Counted from the stretch's first letter, positions 22,062 to 34,282 are shown. The stretch: DNA of 64,000 nt from Porphyra umbilicalis (GCA_002049455.2 KV918850.1:124001-188000); one strand, 5' to 3'. Notes: generated by a model from the sequence alone, not told the origin. Program-made: numbers and translations.

Positions 22062-23228
22062 CCCCTCACCCACCGGCGCGCCGTCTGTGGCCCCGCCGCA
22101 ACGCGCGCGCCTGCGGGGATGCGCGGCGGGCGGCCCGCTTTGCGGTCCGCGGCGGCGGGGGGGGGGGTGGCCTGCCGCCACGGTCGGGCGGGGGCGCCGG
22201 GGCGCGCCGACGGCTCGCCTCCTGGGGGGGGGGGGGTGGGGGGGTGACCGCCGCGCCCGCGCGCGCCCGCCGTGTGCGCCCGTCGCCACGGGGGTGGCGG
22301 GTGACACGGGCGCCGCGCCGGCGCGGCGGCGGCGGTGGGGGTGTGCGCCCGGCCGGGGGGGGGCGTCGGCCGTCCGTGGCGGCGGTGGGCGGTTTTTCTC
22401 GGCGGGGGGGCGGGGGTGGTGGCGCTTTGGTGGCGGGTGGTGGCGCTTTGGTGGCCGGTGGCGGCTCGCGCCGGAGGGGTGGGAACGGGTGGCGCATTGG
22501 GGGAGGCGGGGGGCGTTTGGTGGGGGAGGCGGGGGCGGTTGGTGGGGGAGGCGGGGGGCGGTTGGTGGGGGAGGCGGGGGGCGTTTGGTGGGGGAGGCGG
22601 GGGGCGTTTGGTGGGGGAGGCGGGGGGCGTTTGGTGGGGGAGGCGGGGGGCGTTTGGTGGGGGAGGCGGGGGCGTTTGGTGGGGCAGGCGGGGGGCGGTT
22701 GGTGGGGGAGGCGGGGGGCGGTTGGTGGGGGAGGCGGGTGGCGACCGCACGACGGCGGCGGGGGGGGGCAGCAACGGGGGGCGTCGCACTGTCTCATGCA
22801 AGCACGTTTGGCGGTCGCTCGAGCTGGGTGGCTGCTGGTGGCTGCTGGCAAGCGGCGGCGGATGGCACTTTTTCTGCGGACGGTGAGCCACGTGCCAAAA
22901 CGACGTGGTCCTACTTGACCGTCGAGCCGCTTGCAGGGTGCCGCGGTTGTGGTCGGCAAATCGCCGAGTCCTGCGGGTGGACAGCCGTAGCGCGCGTGCG
23001 GACGGCACCAAGCAAACGACATCCAGGGCGACACGCATCATGACGCAGATGGCGACAGAGGGTGGCCTCCCATACAAAAAGGCCCTCTGCGGCGGCACTC
23101 GACAAAACAGACATTTACGCTACAGCGCACTCACCCCCTGACGCGCAGCACGTCCCGGGTTTGTTCAGACTATGCAAGAGCCCCGCACCCCCGCGCCGGC
23201 GCGACCTCCCCGACCAGACGCGCGCCGC
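22062..23228. other. GC-rich simple-sequence spacer with minisatellite
   Basis: This contains long G runs, the minisatellite listed separately and a more balanced stretch at 22850-23190 beside the 3' end of the reductase gene. The open frames that cross it are Gly/Arg-rich products of repeat translation. No gene is supported. Confidence 0.45.
22419..22742. repeat. G-rich minisatellite, 23-24 base unit
   Basis: About ten copies of a unit reading GCGKTTGGTGGGGGAGGCGG plus three or four G (22513-22742), preceded by a partial unit at 22495-22512 and by two copies of a related GTGGCGCTTTGGTGG word (22419-22465). Copies differ mainly at the K position and in G-run length. Each unit carries several G3+ runs, so the G strand is a strong G-quadruplex candidate. 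Confidence 0.8.
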
Positions 23229-24245
23229 CTACTTGGTCGTCCCCGGCACCGCGTGCGGCAGCTTCTCCCCCCGGTGGGCGGCGACCACGTTCCTCGCCGC
23301 AATGCGCGCCATGTCCTCCCGGCACGCCACCGTCGCCGACGCCATGTGCGGCACAATGACGCAATTTTCGAGGGCGACGAGCTTGTCGCTCGCGGGCAGC
23401 GGCTCTGGGACGGTCACGTCGAGGCCGGCGGCCCAGATGGAGCCACTCGTCAGCGCATCGTACAGCGCGTCCTGGTTGACAATCTCCCCCCGGCTGCAGT
23501 TGATGAGCACCGCCGTCTCCTTCATCTTGCCAAACGCGTCGGCGCCAAAGAGGCCGGTCGTCTCGGGCGTCAGCGGGCACAGGGGGATGACAATATCCGA
23601 GCGGGCGAGGAGGTCGTCAAACTCCACGTACGTCGCGCCGACCGTCGCGGCGCGCTCGTCCATCCGGAAGGCGTCCGAGTAGAGGATCTCACAGTCAAAG
23701 CCCATCAGGCGCTTGGCAACGGCCATGCCAATCCGCCCGAGGCCCATAATGCCGACCGTCGCGTGGTGCACGTCGCGGCCACACATGTAGAGGGGCGCCC
23801 ACTTGCCCCACACGTCGTCCTTGACGACCTTGACGCCGGCGGGGATGCGGCGCATCGTGGAAATGGTCATTCCCAGGATAAAGTCCGCGACGGTGTTGGT
23901 GAGGACGTCTGGGGTGTGGCCCATGGTTAAGCCCCGCTCCTTCCCAGCATCCACGTCCATGTGGTTGAAGCCGACGCTCATCGTGCTAATCGTCTTGAGG
24001 CGGGAGCCGGCCGCGTCGAGCAGCGGCGGGTCGATCTTGTCCGTCAGGAAGCACAGGAGGGCGTCATAGCCGGGCGCCTCGGAGAGCATCGCCTTCATCT
24101 TGTCGTACGGCATCGCGTCCGACGCCTCGGGCTCGTCGGGGATGACGACCTCCAGGTTCGGCTCCTCGCGGAGGATCGACATACCGGCCTCGGGGAAGTT
24201 GCGGGTGACCAGAACGCGCCATGGCTCAGCCCCGTTGGCTGCCAT
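23229..24245 (-). CDS. GRHPR: Glyoxylate/hydroxypyruvate reductase (GRHPR type)
   Basis: 338 residues, no intron, one clean frame. It belongs to the D-2-hydroxyacid dehydrogenase family and would reduce glyoxylate and hydroxypyruvate with NAD(P)H, as in photorespiratory carbon recovery. An N-terminal substrate domain contains TISTMSVGFNHMDVDAGKER. The Rossmann motif GLGRIG is at 168-173. Catalytic residues are visible: Arg252 in NCSRGE, Glu281 in VTVPEPLP and His300 in VIVPHMAS. The start was set at ATG 24245 because the frame stays open upstream but offers no further ATG. The upstream part is rich in short Ala/Thr and Pro codons and looks like a 5' leader. No plastid or mitochondrial presequence and no C-terminal SKL-type signal are seen (end GTTK), so a cytosolic location is inferred. 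Confidence 0.9.
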   Translation of the reverse strand: MAANGAEPWRVLVTRNFPEAGMSILREEPNLEVVIPDEPEASDAMPYDKMKAMLSEAPGYDALLCFLTDKIDPPLLDAAGSRLKTISTMSVGFNHMDVDAGKERGLTMGHTPDVLTNTVADFILGMTISTMRRIPAGVKVVKDDVWGKWAPLYMCGRDVHHATVGIMGLGRIGMAVAKRLMGFDCEILYSDAFRMDERAATVGATYVEFDDLLARSDIVIPLCPLTPETTGLFGADAFGKMKETAVLINCSRGEIVNQDALYDALTSGSIWAAGLDVTVPEPLPASDKLVALENCVIVPHMASATVACREDMARIAARNVVAAHRGEKLPHAVPGTTK

Positions 24246-26980
24246 CGTGGTGGCGGTGGTGGTGACGTCGGTGGCGGTGGCAGTGGTAGCAGTGGGCCGG
24301 GCAGAGGCGCGAGGAGGTGGCAAGAGGAGGGGGAGGAGTGGGAGAGAGGACGGCGCCCGAGGCAGGAGTGGCGGTCGCGGTTGCGTACGGACGGATCGGT
24401 CGGGCACGTGCGGCTGAGTGTGCCGGGCGATGAGAGGGAATGGACGCCAGCACAGTCGCTCTTTATGGTCAGCCGCGCGGCCCCGTCGTATGTAGGCCCG
24501 GATTCGCGCCTCCTGTGGCCCCGCGAGCTGTGCACCGAGCGGGACAGGGCGAAGCAGGGTGCGGCCTGCGGCCACCCCGCCTCAGTGGCACGTGTCGCGG
24601 TGGGAGACTACCACCACCACCCCTGCCGTACGCAGGGCGAGGTGGGGTGGGGGGCAACGGAGGAAGAGGCTCCCGCAGGCTTCTTCGCATCGCCTGGGGC
24701 CGCGCAGAGCGCGCACAGCCGCCCCCCCGGACAAAAGACCGATGGCCGTTGCTTGGAGCCCATTGGCGGATGACGCTTGCATTCTGGTGGGGTTTTGGTC
24801 ACCTCTGAGCCACAAACGGAGCCACCGCCCTTCACTGCTGTCACTGAACAGAACCAGGAGCCGGCAAAAGACAGAGCAGGCGCGGTGTTCTCGAGATCCT
24901 GTCGACGGATCTGAGTGGAGCCCAGATCGCAGAGGCCTGATTGGTCAACTAGGGAACGTCAATATACATTCGGCCATTTCTCGAACACGATGCATCTCGT
25001 TTGGTGCAAGTATGTATTTATATAGCAGAGATAACATATAATTATATATATTCGGGACTGGCATGAGGTAAAGCTCATGCCTGTCGCCCATCCAGTGTGA
25101 GGTCCATCACGTTGTCTGATTGGCCTCCGCCTTCCAGTGGGACGAGGTAAGGGCTGCTGAAAGGACCTTTGTCTGAGCTGCAGCGTTGATTGACAGCGAG
25201 ACTCAAAGGGAGCGCCACGCCCAAATCGAAGGGCCTTGCCCTTTCGGGAGGCTCAGATGATGTTCTTTAGCAAAAACTATGCGGTTCAAGAGTATATTGT
25301 ATCACTATACATGAACCATATTATATAGCTTTTGAAGCACGACATTGTGGGTCGAATCCAGTTTTCCGTAACTGCCTTGGATATCAACTCACTGTCGACC
25401 TGCAGGACACCAAGCTGCCACTTCATTACGGAGCTCAATCTAGCCCCCACGCACAGACAATGGGTCAAGGCTGGGCCTTGCGTGCAAATTCCAGGCACGT
25501 GCGTGCAATACCCTGGCCTTCACGGCGGTGGCGCGCTCGGCGACGCATCGATACCGGGCACGCCGGCTGGCTCCATAGCCGCGACCGCGCAGAGGGGAAC
25601 GTCCAGCCACGCTGCCGTAGCGGGGGGAGCGTGGGGAGGGGAAAGGGGTGCCGCCGCCGCCACCGCAGCGGCGGCGGCCCGCCGGCGTCGCACGCCGCCC
25701 ACGGGAGGAGCCGTCACTTCGCCGCGCAGCGCACCTGCGCACGGCAGGCGGGGCGGCCGACACGGCGCACGGGCTGGCGGGTGGGACCGACCGCCGCGGG
25801 ACGGGACGCCTCTAACCGCGCCGCTAGATGGCGTCAGAATCCACCGGCAATCCACCGCAGCAGAGGCCGGCGCGCAGGCACGATCGCCCGCCGGCCATCG
25901 CGGGCGCGTCGAACCCCGGAAGTCGCTGCGCTCGGTCGCCGCGCACTACTCGGGGCGGTGGGAGGGGGCAAGGGGCAGCCGCCGTCCGGGCTCTGTGACC
26001 CTTGTGGTAGGACACTCCTTCTCAGCCACGTAGTTCTATTCTCTTTTACCGTCATCGCGACCCTTTCGACGCTGACACGCCCTCAGATCCCTGCGGACAC
26101 GAATGCAGGCTGCCTCCTCTGAAACGGAGAGCAAGTCTCGTGATCTAAGTATATGTGCATACCACTACACTTTGAGAGCACCTTGCCCTAAAGGCCAGGG
26201 AATATATTGGATGTGGGCGCGGGTCCCACCGTATTAGATTTCGATATAAAATAGAACCATGCTGCACGCTTTTGTCAACTTGCGCGATCGACCCAAATCA
26301 TGAACCCAGCTCTCATATATTTGTCGTCAGCGTAGCGGCTGCGTTGACCACAATCCGCGCCCGCTGCTGCTGGTCCTCCCTGCCAGCACCGAATGGGGGC
26401 CTCACAGCCTTGCTCTTGAGGGGGGGGTTCCGACGCCGCCGCGCCATCAGCGGATTGCGCCTGTCGCGGTGTCTGGAGGCCGCTGTCCGTGGCGGGTGGC
26501 GTCCGCAGCGCTCACAGCGCGCGACGTCTTCGGCGGGGGTGTGTCTCGCGCCGGCGCCCGCGCGCTCCTCGCGATTTGGGCCGCCGTCGCCGCCGCCCGT
26601 CAACTCCCCCCCCCCACGCGTTCCGCTCCGTGTGGGTTCCGACCTCCTCTCGCACCCAGTGCTCGGCGGGAAAGACGCTTGCACGGCGCAGTTGTGGCGC
26701 GCCGCATGTTGGCCGCTTTTTAACTTGGCTGGATTTTTAGTCGGTCGCGACGCCCGTCGGCGTCGTCAACCCCCCCCCCCTCACGACGAGTGCGGGGTGT
26801 CTCGAGCAGCTGAAGCGGGGTGGTCGGGTTGACGCCCCGAGGCGTTGGCTTTTGTGGGCAGGGGTGGCTACCAAAGGCCAGCAGGGCGCCGTGACGGTGC
26901 CGGTCATCTCGATCGAAAGCCCCGTTCTCGCGTCCAAAGTTCGGTTGCCTGGGGAGGGGGAGGGTTCAACCAGACCAAAG
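24246..26980. other. Intergenic region with AT-rich blocks
   Basis: Two AT-rich blocks (about 24930-25420 and 26030-26330) flank a GC-rich centre. The first has an alternating AT stretch near 25034-25050 and a perfect 8-base hairpin at 25060-25081. The second has TATAAA at 26245-26250, about 735 bases before the next start codon and so only a weak promoter candidate. No gene is supported. Confidence 0.45.
25060..25081. repeat. Perfect 8-bp hairpin beside AT-rich tract
   Basis: GGCATGAG at 25060-25067 and CTCATGCC at 25074-25081 form a perfect stem with a 6-base loop. It lies directly after an AT-only stretch. The function is unknown; an end of a small mobile element or an RNA processing signal are possibilities. 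Confidence 0.4.
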
Positions 26981-29900
26981 ATGGAGGGCGTTGTGCCACC
27001 CCCCTCAATGGGATTGCTGTCCCAGGCGAAGCGCAAACTAATGGAAAGGTATGTATAGGTGGCCACTGCACTCAATGAGTCGAGGCGCAGGACCGCTGCG
27101 CCCTCGATGACCACCCATCAACATGTCCACCATGCTGTGTAGCTGCCGGTGTTGCGCGGGTGTGGCGCTCCCACACGACCATTGCGTGTGTGTGTGCGCT
27201 CCCACACGGCCATTGCGGAAGTCGACATGTGGCTTCCGCTGGTGTTGCTGTGTGGTGTAGTGCACTTGGTGAGTGGCTCCTGTGCTTCTGCTCCATCGAC
27301 GCCCTTCATCTTCGACTTCTGTCACCGTATGTGCCTGTTCTGTTGGACCGCGTTCTAACGCTGTTTGCTCCTCTCCGTCTCTTGATTGTTCGTCTTGCTG
27401 TGGTCGTGGTTCCTTTAGTGGGTTTGAGGGCCCGGACGCCGCCTTGCCGTTGAGCGGTACCGAGTTGGACAAGCTACAACCTGCCGACGTCACTGCCGCC
27501 GACTCTGCGGACCCCGAGTCAAAGCGCAGAAAAACAGAGGCGCTGCTCCCAATGCCACCGTCGGCACCAGATGCAAACCGCACATCTCAAGCCACGGTCA
27601 ATGCCGAATCGCCGGTAGTGTCACCTACGCCTGGTGTCACTGGTGCCGCCGAGACCAGTGCTCCTGCACCTCCCGGTACAAAGGGGGGCTTTGCTGCCGC
27701 AGCCTCTGCTGCTATTGCGGCAGCCGCCGCCGCGGCAGCTGCGTCTGCTTCGTCTGCGAATCATCCTCCTATGGCCGCGCCTATTCCCCCCACGACCTCT
27801 TTGCATGCTCCTGTATCCTCGTCTGGTACAGCTGCTGACGACCATTGCAGTGAGGAAGATGTTGATGAGGAGTACGACCCCACGGCGTCGCAGTACGTGC
27901 CTGGTGAGAAGTCCCAAACAACGGAGGGGGCGGAGGTGCGCGTGGCGACGCCACCCATCAGCAGCCCCACCGAAGCGGTGGGCGGTCCACCGGCGGTGTC
28001 TGGACAAGGCGCACCTCAAGCGACGGGGGGGATGACGATGGCCGGGGGCGAGTCTGCTGCGCTCGCTCCCGGCGCAAGTGCTATGCCAGTAGGGGCGGCG
28101 CCACGCAAAGTGGCAACCACAAATGCGGCGGCTGGAATGGACGAGGCGGCTCAGGTTGTGGGCGATGGAATGAACAGCGGGACACCTCTGCAGCCCGGCC
28201 TCCTCCCGTCGCCGGGTGCCGTGCCCTCGAGCGGGCCCCAACCACTAAGGGGCGCCGCGCCCACATTGACGGACGTGTCGACATCTCATCCGCCGCCGTC
28301 GGGCAGTGCTTCGTCTTCCGAAGAAGCCACCGCCCAGATGGACACCATCGCACCCCAGGCATCGGCGGAAGCGGGAGTAGAAACGAACGCCCCAAAGGCG
28401 GACGCGTTGGGTCCAGAGCAGCCCCCCCCATCCGACTCGAAGAGCGACCCCAAGGCGTCAACAGATGCAGCAGCGACAGAATCCGACGAGGTATGTCATT
28501 TTTGTCCTGTTGCGTGAGGGACTTTACTGCTGCTTTGCCGCATTGCTGCGCCGTTGCGCAGCCTTCTTCGCCATGCATCATGTGCCTGTGACTGACCGCC
28601 CTGATTGTTATCTTGAGCTCATGTGATTCCTGTTGCTGTCTTGCTATCACTTTCTTCCCGTTACTGTCTTGTTTTCTCCATGTATCTCATTCGTTCTTCC
28701 GTGGATGTTGTACTGTCCATTGTTCTTTTATTCTTGTGGTCGTGCTCGTCCCTCGTTACGTCACGTGGTTACGTACCCCTCTATTGCGTTCCCACAGGAT
28801 GATGACGAAGAGCCGCAGAAGTTTGTCATTCCCCTGCCAGAACCTACCCTGCCTTCTGCACTCAAGTCCAGGCCACCTGTCACGTCTCTGCTTCCTCCTA
28901 CCAGTGCATCCCGTACCGCAACCCAAGGACCGCGCAAGCGTGTGCAATGGGCGGCGGAGGTTTCCAAGGTGGCGCTGATTGAGAACCGCGAGGAGCTAGC
29001 TGAGCTGTGGGACACTGGCCCAGACGCTGCGGAGATGCCCGTTGCCCTGCTCACGCCACCGCCGGCACCGGTACGTTTTGTGCATAGCACTGCTGGTCAA
29101 TGCATGTGCAGTGCCCTTTTTGGCACTGCTCCATGTTTGACTTCCTTTTCTGGCCTTCGGCACTGGCTTGAGCCCGCTGTTGTTGCTTTGCGTAACGGGC
29201 GATGTAGCGAGCAACCCGTGCTCCTATGCCAGTGTGTTGCTTTTCTAGTTCTATTTGGCGGCATGACTAACAGGCTTCTTGGTGCTCATGTTTGTCTTGT
29301 GTCTCGCTTTGCATGTTGTGGTTGCGCAGCAGGGTGGTGATAACATGAGCGCCTTTGAGATGGCCAAGAAGAAGGAGCGTGACAGCGAGCAGGAGCGTAT
29401 GCGAGCCGCCAAAGCTGCTCTTTGGACCCGGCTGGACCGCATGGCGGCCGACATCCCCTACCAGACCCCCCCTCGCTTGGTTTTGATTCCGGCCGGGTGT
29501 GAGACCTACAACGCGGGCACTGTTGAGTCTCCACATCGGGACGAAGTGCAGCGCCAGCGTAAGCAGTCGCCTGTTGCTGAAGTGTTCCCTGACGTTCGTC
29601 GCTTTCGCAGCCCGCCGAGCCCGCCTCTGCACTCCTACACTGGCACGGACGACGATGCGGAGGTACCGGTCATTCCGCTTGATGACGTCACGGCTGCGCC
29701 TGCGGAGGCTGCGACGCAGCCCCCTGCGGCTGCCGCCGCGCCTCTCGCTGGAGCATCGACGGCCCCAGCTGCAGCTGTTGCGGTTCCGCCGGGGTCTAGC
29801 CCAGTTGCCCCTCCCGCTGCTGTGTCTTCTCCACACGAGCTGCCCCATCCTCGGACTAGTGGCGAGGAGTACAACCCCCAGGGAGGTTCTGCTACCGTTC

Positions 29901-31111
29901 CGGCGGTGGACTCGGAAGACGTGCGCAACGGTTCGGGTGGCACAGCCCTGCCGGCAGGACAGGCGCAACCTATCGGTGCCGCCGCTGTTGTTGGCAGTGG
30001 TGGTGGTGTCGGCGGGGCTCCCGCTGCTGGCGGCGGTGCCGCTGATGGGGCCAACCGTGTCAGCAGCCTGCTCGGCGGCCTCGACCTCGGCAAGCTGCAA
30101 CAGCTACTGGGAGCGACCAACAACTTGATTACCCAGCAGCAGCGCAAGCCGGAGCCAGCGACGCCGCCGTTTGCGCCTGGGACAGTGGCCCCCCCTCTGC
30201 AAACGCCGCCAACAAGTCAACCACCACCGCAGCAGCAAGCTGCACCCGCCGCTGCCCCAATGGGCTACGTCCCGGCACAAGAAGGTCAACCAACTCCCCC
30301 TGGGCCCGAGCCGTTTGTCGCGCCCCCCCCTGTGAATGGGGCAGCGCCTGGGCCGGATGGCGGTGCCGCCAAGAACCCAGCAGCCCAGCTGAGTGCTCTG
30401 CTGCAACTGCTTACGTCTCAATCGACGGGGGCGACGGGTGGGGGTGGCCCGCCTGTGCCTCAGCAGCCGCCTCAACAGCTGCACCAGCCGCTGCAACAAG
30501 GTCCACCAATGCGTCACAACGGGGGCCCGCAAGGCCCCTGGGGTCCCGGTGGTGGGCACATGCCGCCGCACCAAATGGGACACGGGCCGGCTCCACCGCC
30601 TGGCATGCCGAGCATGCCGCCCCCAGGGATGGTCCTCCCGGGCATGCAACAACCGCCGCACGGCATGGGTGGACCCGGGCCTGGGATGGGCGGGCCAGGC
30701 ATGGGGGGCATGCCGCCGCCCCACGGTATGGGTCCTGGCCCCGGTGGCTCTCATGGGATGCGGCCGCCTCCACCAGGTATGCAGCCCCCTGGCGTGGGGT
30801 ACCCCCCCGGGAGGCAGCAGCCGCTGCCGGTGGTGCACTTCCGTCACGGCCAGGTTGGGGGTGGCGGTCGGCGGGACGGGCCGCCGCCGCCAGGCATGCC
30901 GCCGGGTGCGTATGAAGGTCGTCCCAACGACCCGCTGGCGCGTAAGGGCGGGTCAGGCGGATCGCGGCGGGTGAACAAGCCCAAGAATCGTGTCAAGTGC
31001 CTCTTCTTCAACACGCCCCGAGGGTGTCGGTCTGGTGACGCATGCGAGTACATCCACGAGCCACCGGGTGGCGGCGGTGATATCCGCTTGCGCTACGCCA
31101 ACCAAAGATGA
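26981..31111 (+). CDS. PNUTS (PPP1R10)-like PP1-targeting protein with CCCH zinc finger
   Basis: Four exons: 26981-27048, 27419-28490, 28798-29070 and 29330-31111. All introns are GT-AG (370, 307 and 259 bases), giving 1,064 residues. Start ATG 26981 opens MEGVVPPPSMGLLSQAKRK. Exon 2 encodes a basic NLS, ESKRRKTE, then Ala/Pro/Ser-rich disorder and an acidic patch, SEEDVDEEYDP. Exon 3 carries PRKRVQW (residues 428-431 RVQW), a good RVxF/W protein phosphatase 1 docking motif. Exon 4 starts with a charged helix (MAKKKERDSEQER), PPRLVLIPAG and a long Pro/Gly/Met-rich region. It ends in a C-x8-C-x5-C-x3-H finger (CLFFNTPRGCRSGDACEYIH, 1028-1047). PNUTS anchors PP1 to chromatin and the transcription termination machinery. 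The RVxF plus C-terminal CCCH combination supports that role, but no TFIIS-like N-terminal domain is seen. GC is lower and codons are more mixed than in its neighbours. Confidence 0.65.
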
Positions 31112-32721
31112 GCTGAGGGAGAGTGTCCAGCTTTTTCTCTTCTATATTTTTCTCAACTTGCTGTGCGCTGCTCCGCGACGCGCGAAGCATCGCACAGCAG
31201 AGGAAGGAGGTACAGTAAACAACGTGCGCCAGTGGAACGCGAAAACGGCAGGGGATGGCGGCTAGTCACATCTTGTAACTGTTTGTCTTGGCTCAAAGAT
31301 GGAAAGTTCGAAACCATTGAACTGCAGCGCGGCACACCGCTGCCCGAAGGCCCTACACCAAGTGCGAGTATGACCGTGGGAACCTTGGTGCTGCTGCTTC
31401 CTCGTAAGTTGCAAAACCATGTTTCTCTTTCCGAGACCGGATACCCAGAACCTGCACAAGAAAAGCAAAGTGGCACGCGTGCCGCTATTTTTGCCACATC
31501 CAGGGTGCTCGTCAGACTGTTTTGAGCCACACCCCCCTCTCCACCCCCAGTTAATACACTGATAGAGCGGACATTGGGATTCTCGGCTATCCATTGGCTA
31601 GCAGTGGGGGTGTCAGCTAAATGTCACTTGTATGCAATCGTGGCACGGTAATAATCGACTTCCTGCAGGTGTGTCATTTCTTGTGTGAGCTGTCTCACGC
31701 AATGACTCTCCATTGCGTCTGTGCCGGCCTCCGTCGACACGAATTGCAAAGGAGGTACCAAAACAATGTCCGAAACCATCGACCCTCTTTCAAACGACTC
31801 CGCTGATAGCATGCACTACAGGCACCCCTGTGCACCCCACTGGGTTTCTTCCAGCCCGCTACACTGCACCGGCGCAGGAGCGTTGCGATTAGAAACGTGC
31901 ACTTAGCAGAGTTCTTCAACGGCCCGTCGTCTCGCCTTGCCAGCGACGCCTCCGCCGCCGCGTTATTGCGCAGACATTCTTGGTGACACGACACAGACAC
32001 AGATGCGCGGTCTTGCTGAGGGAAAAGAGTGCGTAGAGAGGCTGAACCGGAGTCGTTGTGGACAGCCGGACAAAAGAGCCAGACACAAATGCACCATGCA
32101 AAAGGACAAGACAGCCCCAGCGACCATACCGAAAAAATCGAGGTCAGCACAGGGGACCCACGCGGGGCCAGTGGTACCCCACGAGTTCCTCTCTCAGATG
32201 CAGTAAAGAACAGGGAAAGTTGATGTTGCTTTTTTATTGCTTTTTTGACAAACGTGCAGGTACCACTGGGAGCAAGGCGGTGGAGGAGGTAGGAAGGCTA
32301 ACGACGCCATGTCTGTGGGGTCACCAGGCGCGAAAAAACATACTCAGATCACGGGGGGTACAGACATATCCCTGTGGAAGCCGCCTAATCACTCTGCTGC
32401 TGCACAGAGATGGGGGGAGAGGGGGGGCGGCGGCTCGTAGGCGCTAGTCTTCGTTGTTGCAAGACGTCTGCAAAAGGCACAAATTGTTCACGTGTCCACT
32501 GTAATGGTGAAACGTGTTCAGATCCCAATGTCCGCCCTTAACTGGGGGTGTCTCCGGGCTTCGTGACGAGAGTTCCGTCTCGTCTTCATACTCGCAGTCT
32601 GGTAGGCCACCGCCACGGCTTCCTCTTCTTCCCGGCCACCCCCCCCGCCCCCTCCCCCCTTCACGCCCTCCTCTCTGTTTCCGCTGTGACGCTTGCCCCT
32701 TGTGTTCCTCTGTGTGTCACC
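31112..32721. other. Intergenic region, no gene seen
   Basis: A moderate-GC spacer downstream of the PNUTS-like gene and upstream of the RMND5 gene. Short open frames on both strands overlap and lack domains. The last 100 bases form a C-rich leader before the CACCATG of the next gene. Confidence 0.4.
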
Positions 32722-34282
32722 ATGCAAGCTCTAGTGTCGGAGGTGGCCGACGCGCAGGCCAAGCACGCGAACACCCTCGGCGCCTCGTCCGACGCGATTG
32801 GCGCCTGCGCCGACGCGCTCACCGCCCTCGCGGAGGAGCTCGAGGCGTACGCCGCGGGGGTGTTTTTGGCGAGCACGCAGGCAGCCGACACTGGGTCGGC
32901 GGCGGGCGGCGGTGCTGCAGCTGGCGGCAGCGACGGGGCGGCGGCCGGGGGGGGCACGGCGCCTGCGGGCGGCGACGCGGCGGCGCCTGCGACCGCCCCC
33001 AACGGGGCGCCTGCCGGCGACGCGAGTGCGGCGACCACTGCGGCGGTCGCATCCCCCTTGTCGATGGAGGTGGACGGCCCCTCCCCCCCACCCCCCCCCC
33101 CCCCCCCCCCCGCCCCGCGCAGCCGGTCCTCCGCGACGCCCTCACCGAGGCCAAGGCGCTCAAAGCGACCGTCATCGCCTACCAGCGCACCCACCACGGG
33201 TCGACCGGGCGGCTCGCCAAAAAAGTGGACGACACCCTCCCCGCCGCCCCCGACGCGGCCGTCGCGCCCGACGTGCGGCTGCCCCGCCGCGGCCTCGACG
33301 CGGCCGTCGCGGCGTACCTCCTCGAGGCGGGCCACCCCGCCGCCGCCGCCGACTTGACGGCCGCAGCGGGGCTCCCCGCCGACGCGGCGGGCCCCCCCGA
33401 CCGCGTGGCGGCGCTCGGGCGGTTGAGCGCGCTGCGGGGGGAGCTGGCGGCGGGCGTCACGGGCGGCTGCGTGCGGTGGGGGAGGCCCACCGGCCGGCGC
33501 TGCGGCGGACGGCGGTCGGGGAGCGGCTGCTGTTTAAGTTGCACTCGCTGGCGTTTTTGGGGGCCGCCGCGGGGGGGGACCGCGCCGCGGCGCTGGCGTA
33601 CGCGCGCGCGCACTTGGCGCCGTATGGCAAGGCGCTGCAGCGGGAGTTGGAGCGCCTCATGGGCTGCTTTTTTGTCCTTGTGTGCGCGGCGGCGGGGGAC
33701 GTCAAGGCCGGCGTGTCGAGTGGCGGCGGCGGCGGCGGTAACGGTCGCGGTGATGGCGGCGGTGGCGGTGGCGGCGGTGGCGGTGGCGGCGGTGGCGGGG
33801 GTGGCACCCCCCTGCTTCCCGACGGGGGCCCCCTCCCCCCCGGCGCGCAAGCGTACGCAGACCTCCTCGACGGCACGCTCGCCGCCGAGGCGCTCGCCGC
33901 CTTTGAGTCAGAGTACCGGCGCATTGCGGACCTGCCTGTGGAGCCGCTCCTCGCCGTCACCGTCAATGCCGGGGCGGCGGCCATCCCCGCCGCCATCAAG
34001 GCGTCGCGGCTGCCCCTCAACGCGGAGATGCGGTCCGAGTTGTCGGGCACGGCGGTGGCCGCCGCCGACCCGGCGGTGGCGGGCGGGCCCTTCCACTCGG
34101 TGTTTACGTGCCCCGTGTCGCGCGCGGAAGCGACGCCCGACAACCCGCCGATGCTGCTGTCGTGCGGGCATGTGCTCGCCCATCAGTCGGTCGACCGCAT
34201 CCGCCGGTCGCACCAGCAGTTCAAGTGCCCGTACTGCCCGCACGAGTCGTCCGAGACCCGGTGTCGCGTCATCCATTTGTGA
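32722..34282 (+). CDS. RMND5: RMND5/GID2-like RING subunit of the GID/CTLH E3 ubiquitin ligase
   Basis: About 520 residues. This is the catalytic RING partner of the GID/CTLH complex, which ubiquitinates metabolic enzymes in yeast and other targets in animals. ATG 32722 lies in CACCATG and opens MQALVSEVADAQAKHANTLG. Then come an Ala/Gly spacer, a LisH-like helix AVAAYLLEAGHPAAAADLT (about 33300-33360), a CTLH segment LLFKLHSLAFLG with YARAHLAPY (about 33525-33630), a poly-Gly insert, and the RING. The RING reads FHSVFTCPVSRAEATPDN, PPMLLSCGHVL and FKCPYCPHESS (about 34090-34255), closely following the RMND5 pattern. The protein ends CRVIHL, stop TGA 34280-34282. Frames change at the C tract 33086-33111 and the G tract 33476-33483. 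The degenerate RING lacks some zinc ligands, as is usual in this family. Confidence 0.85.

Noticed and set aside
22419-22742. CRISPR array
   Set aside because: Units are contiguous without unique spacers, and the genome is eukaryotic; it is a minisatellite.
24246-24575. N-terminal extension of the hydroxypyruvate reductase
   Set aside because: The frame is open, but its first codon is GTG and no ATG occurs before 24245, so it is treated as 5' leader.
26245-26250. TATAAA as promoter of the PNUTS-like gene
   Set aside because: It lies about 735 bases from the start codon inside an AT-rich block where such words are expected by chance; noted only as weak.
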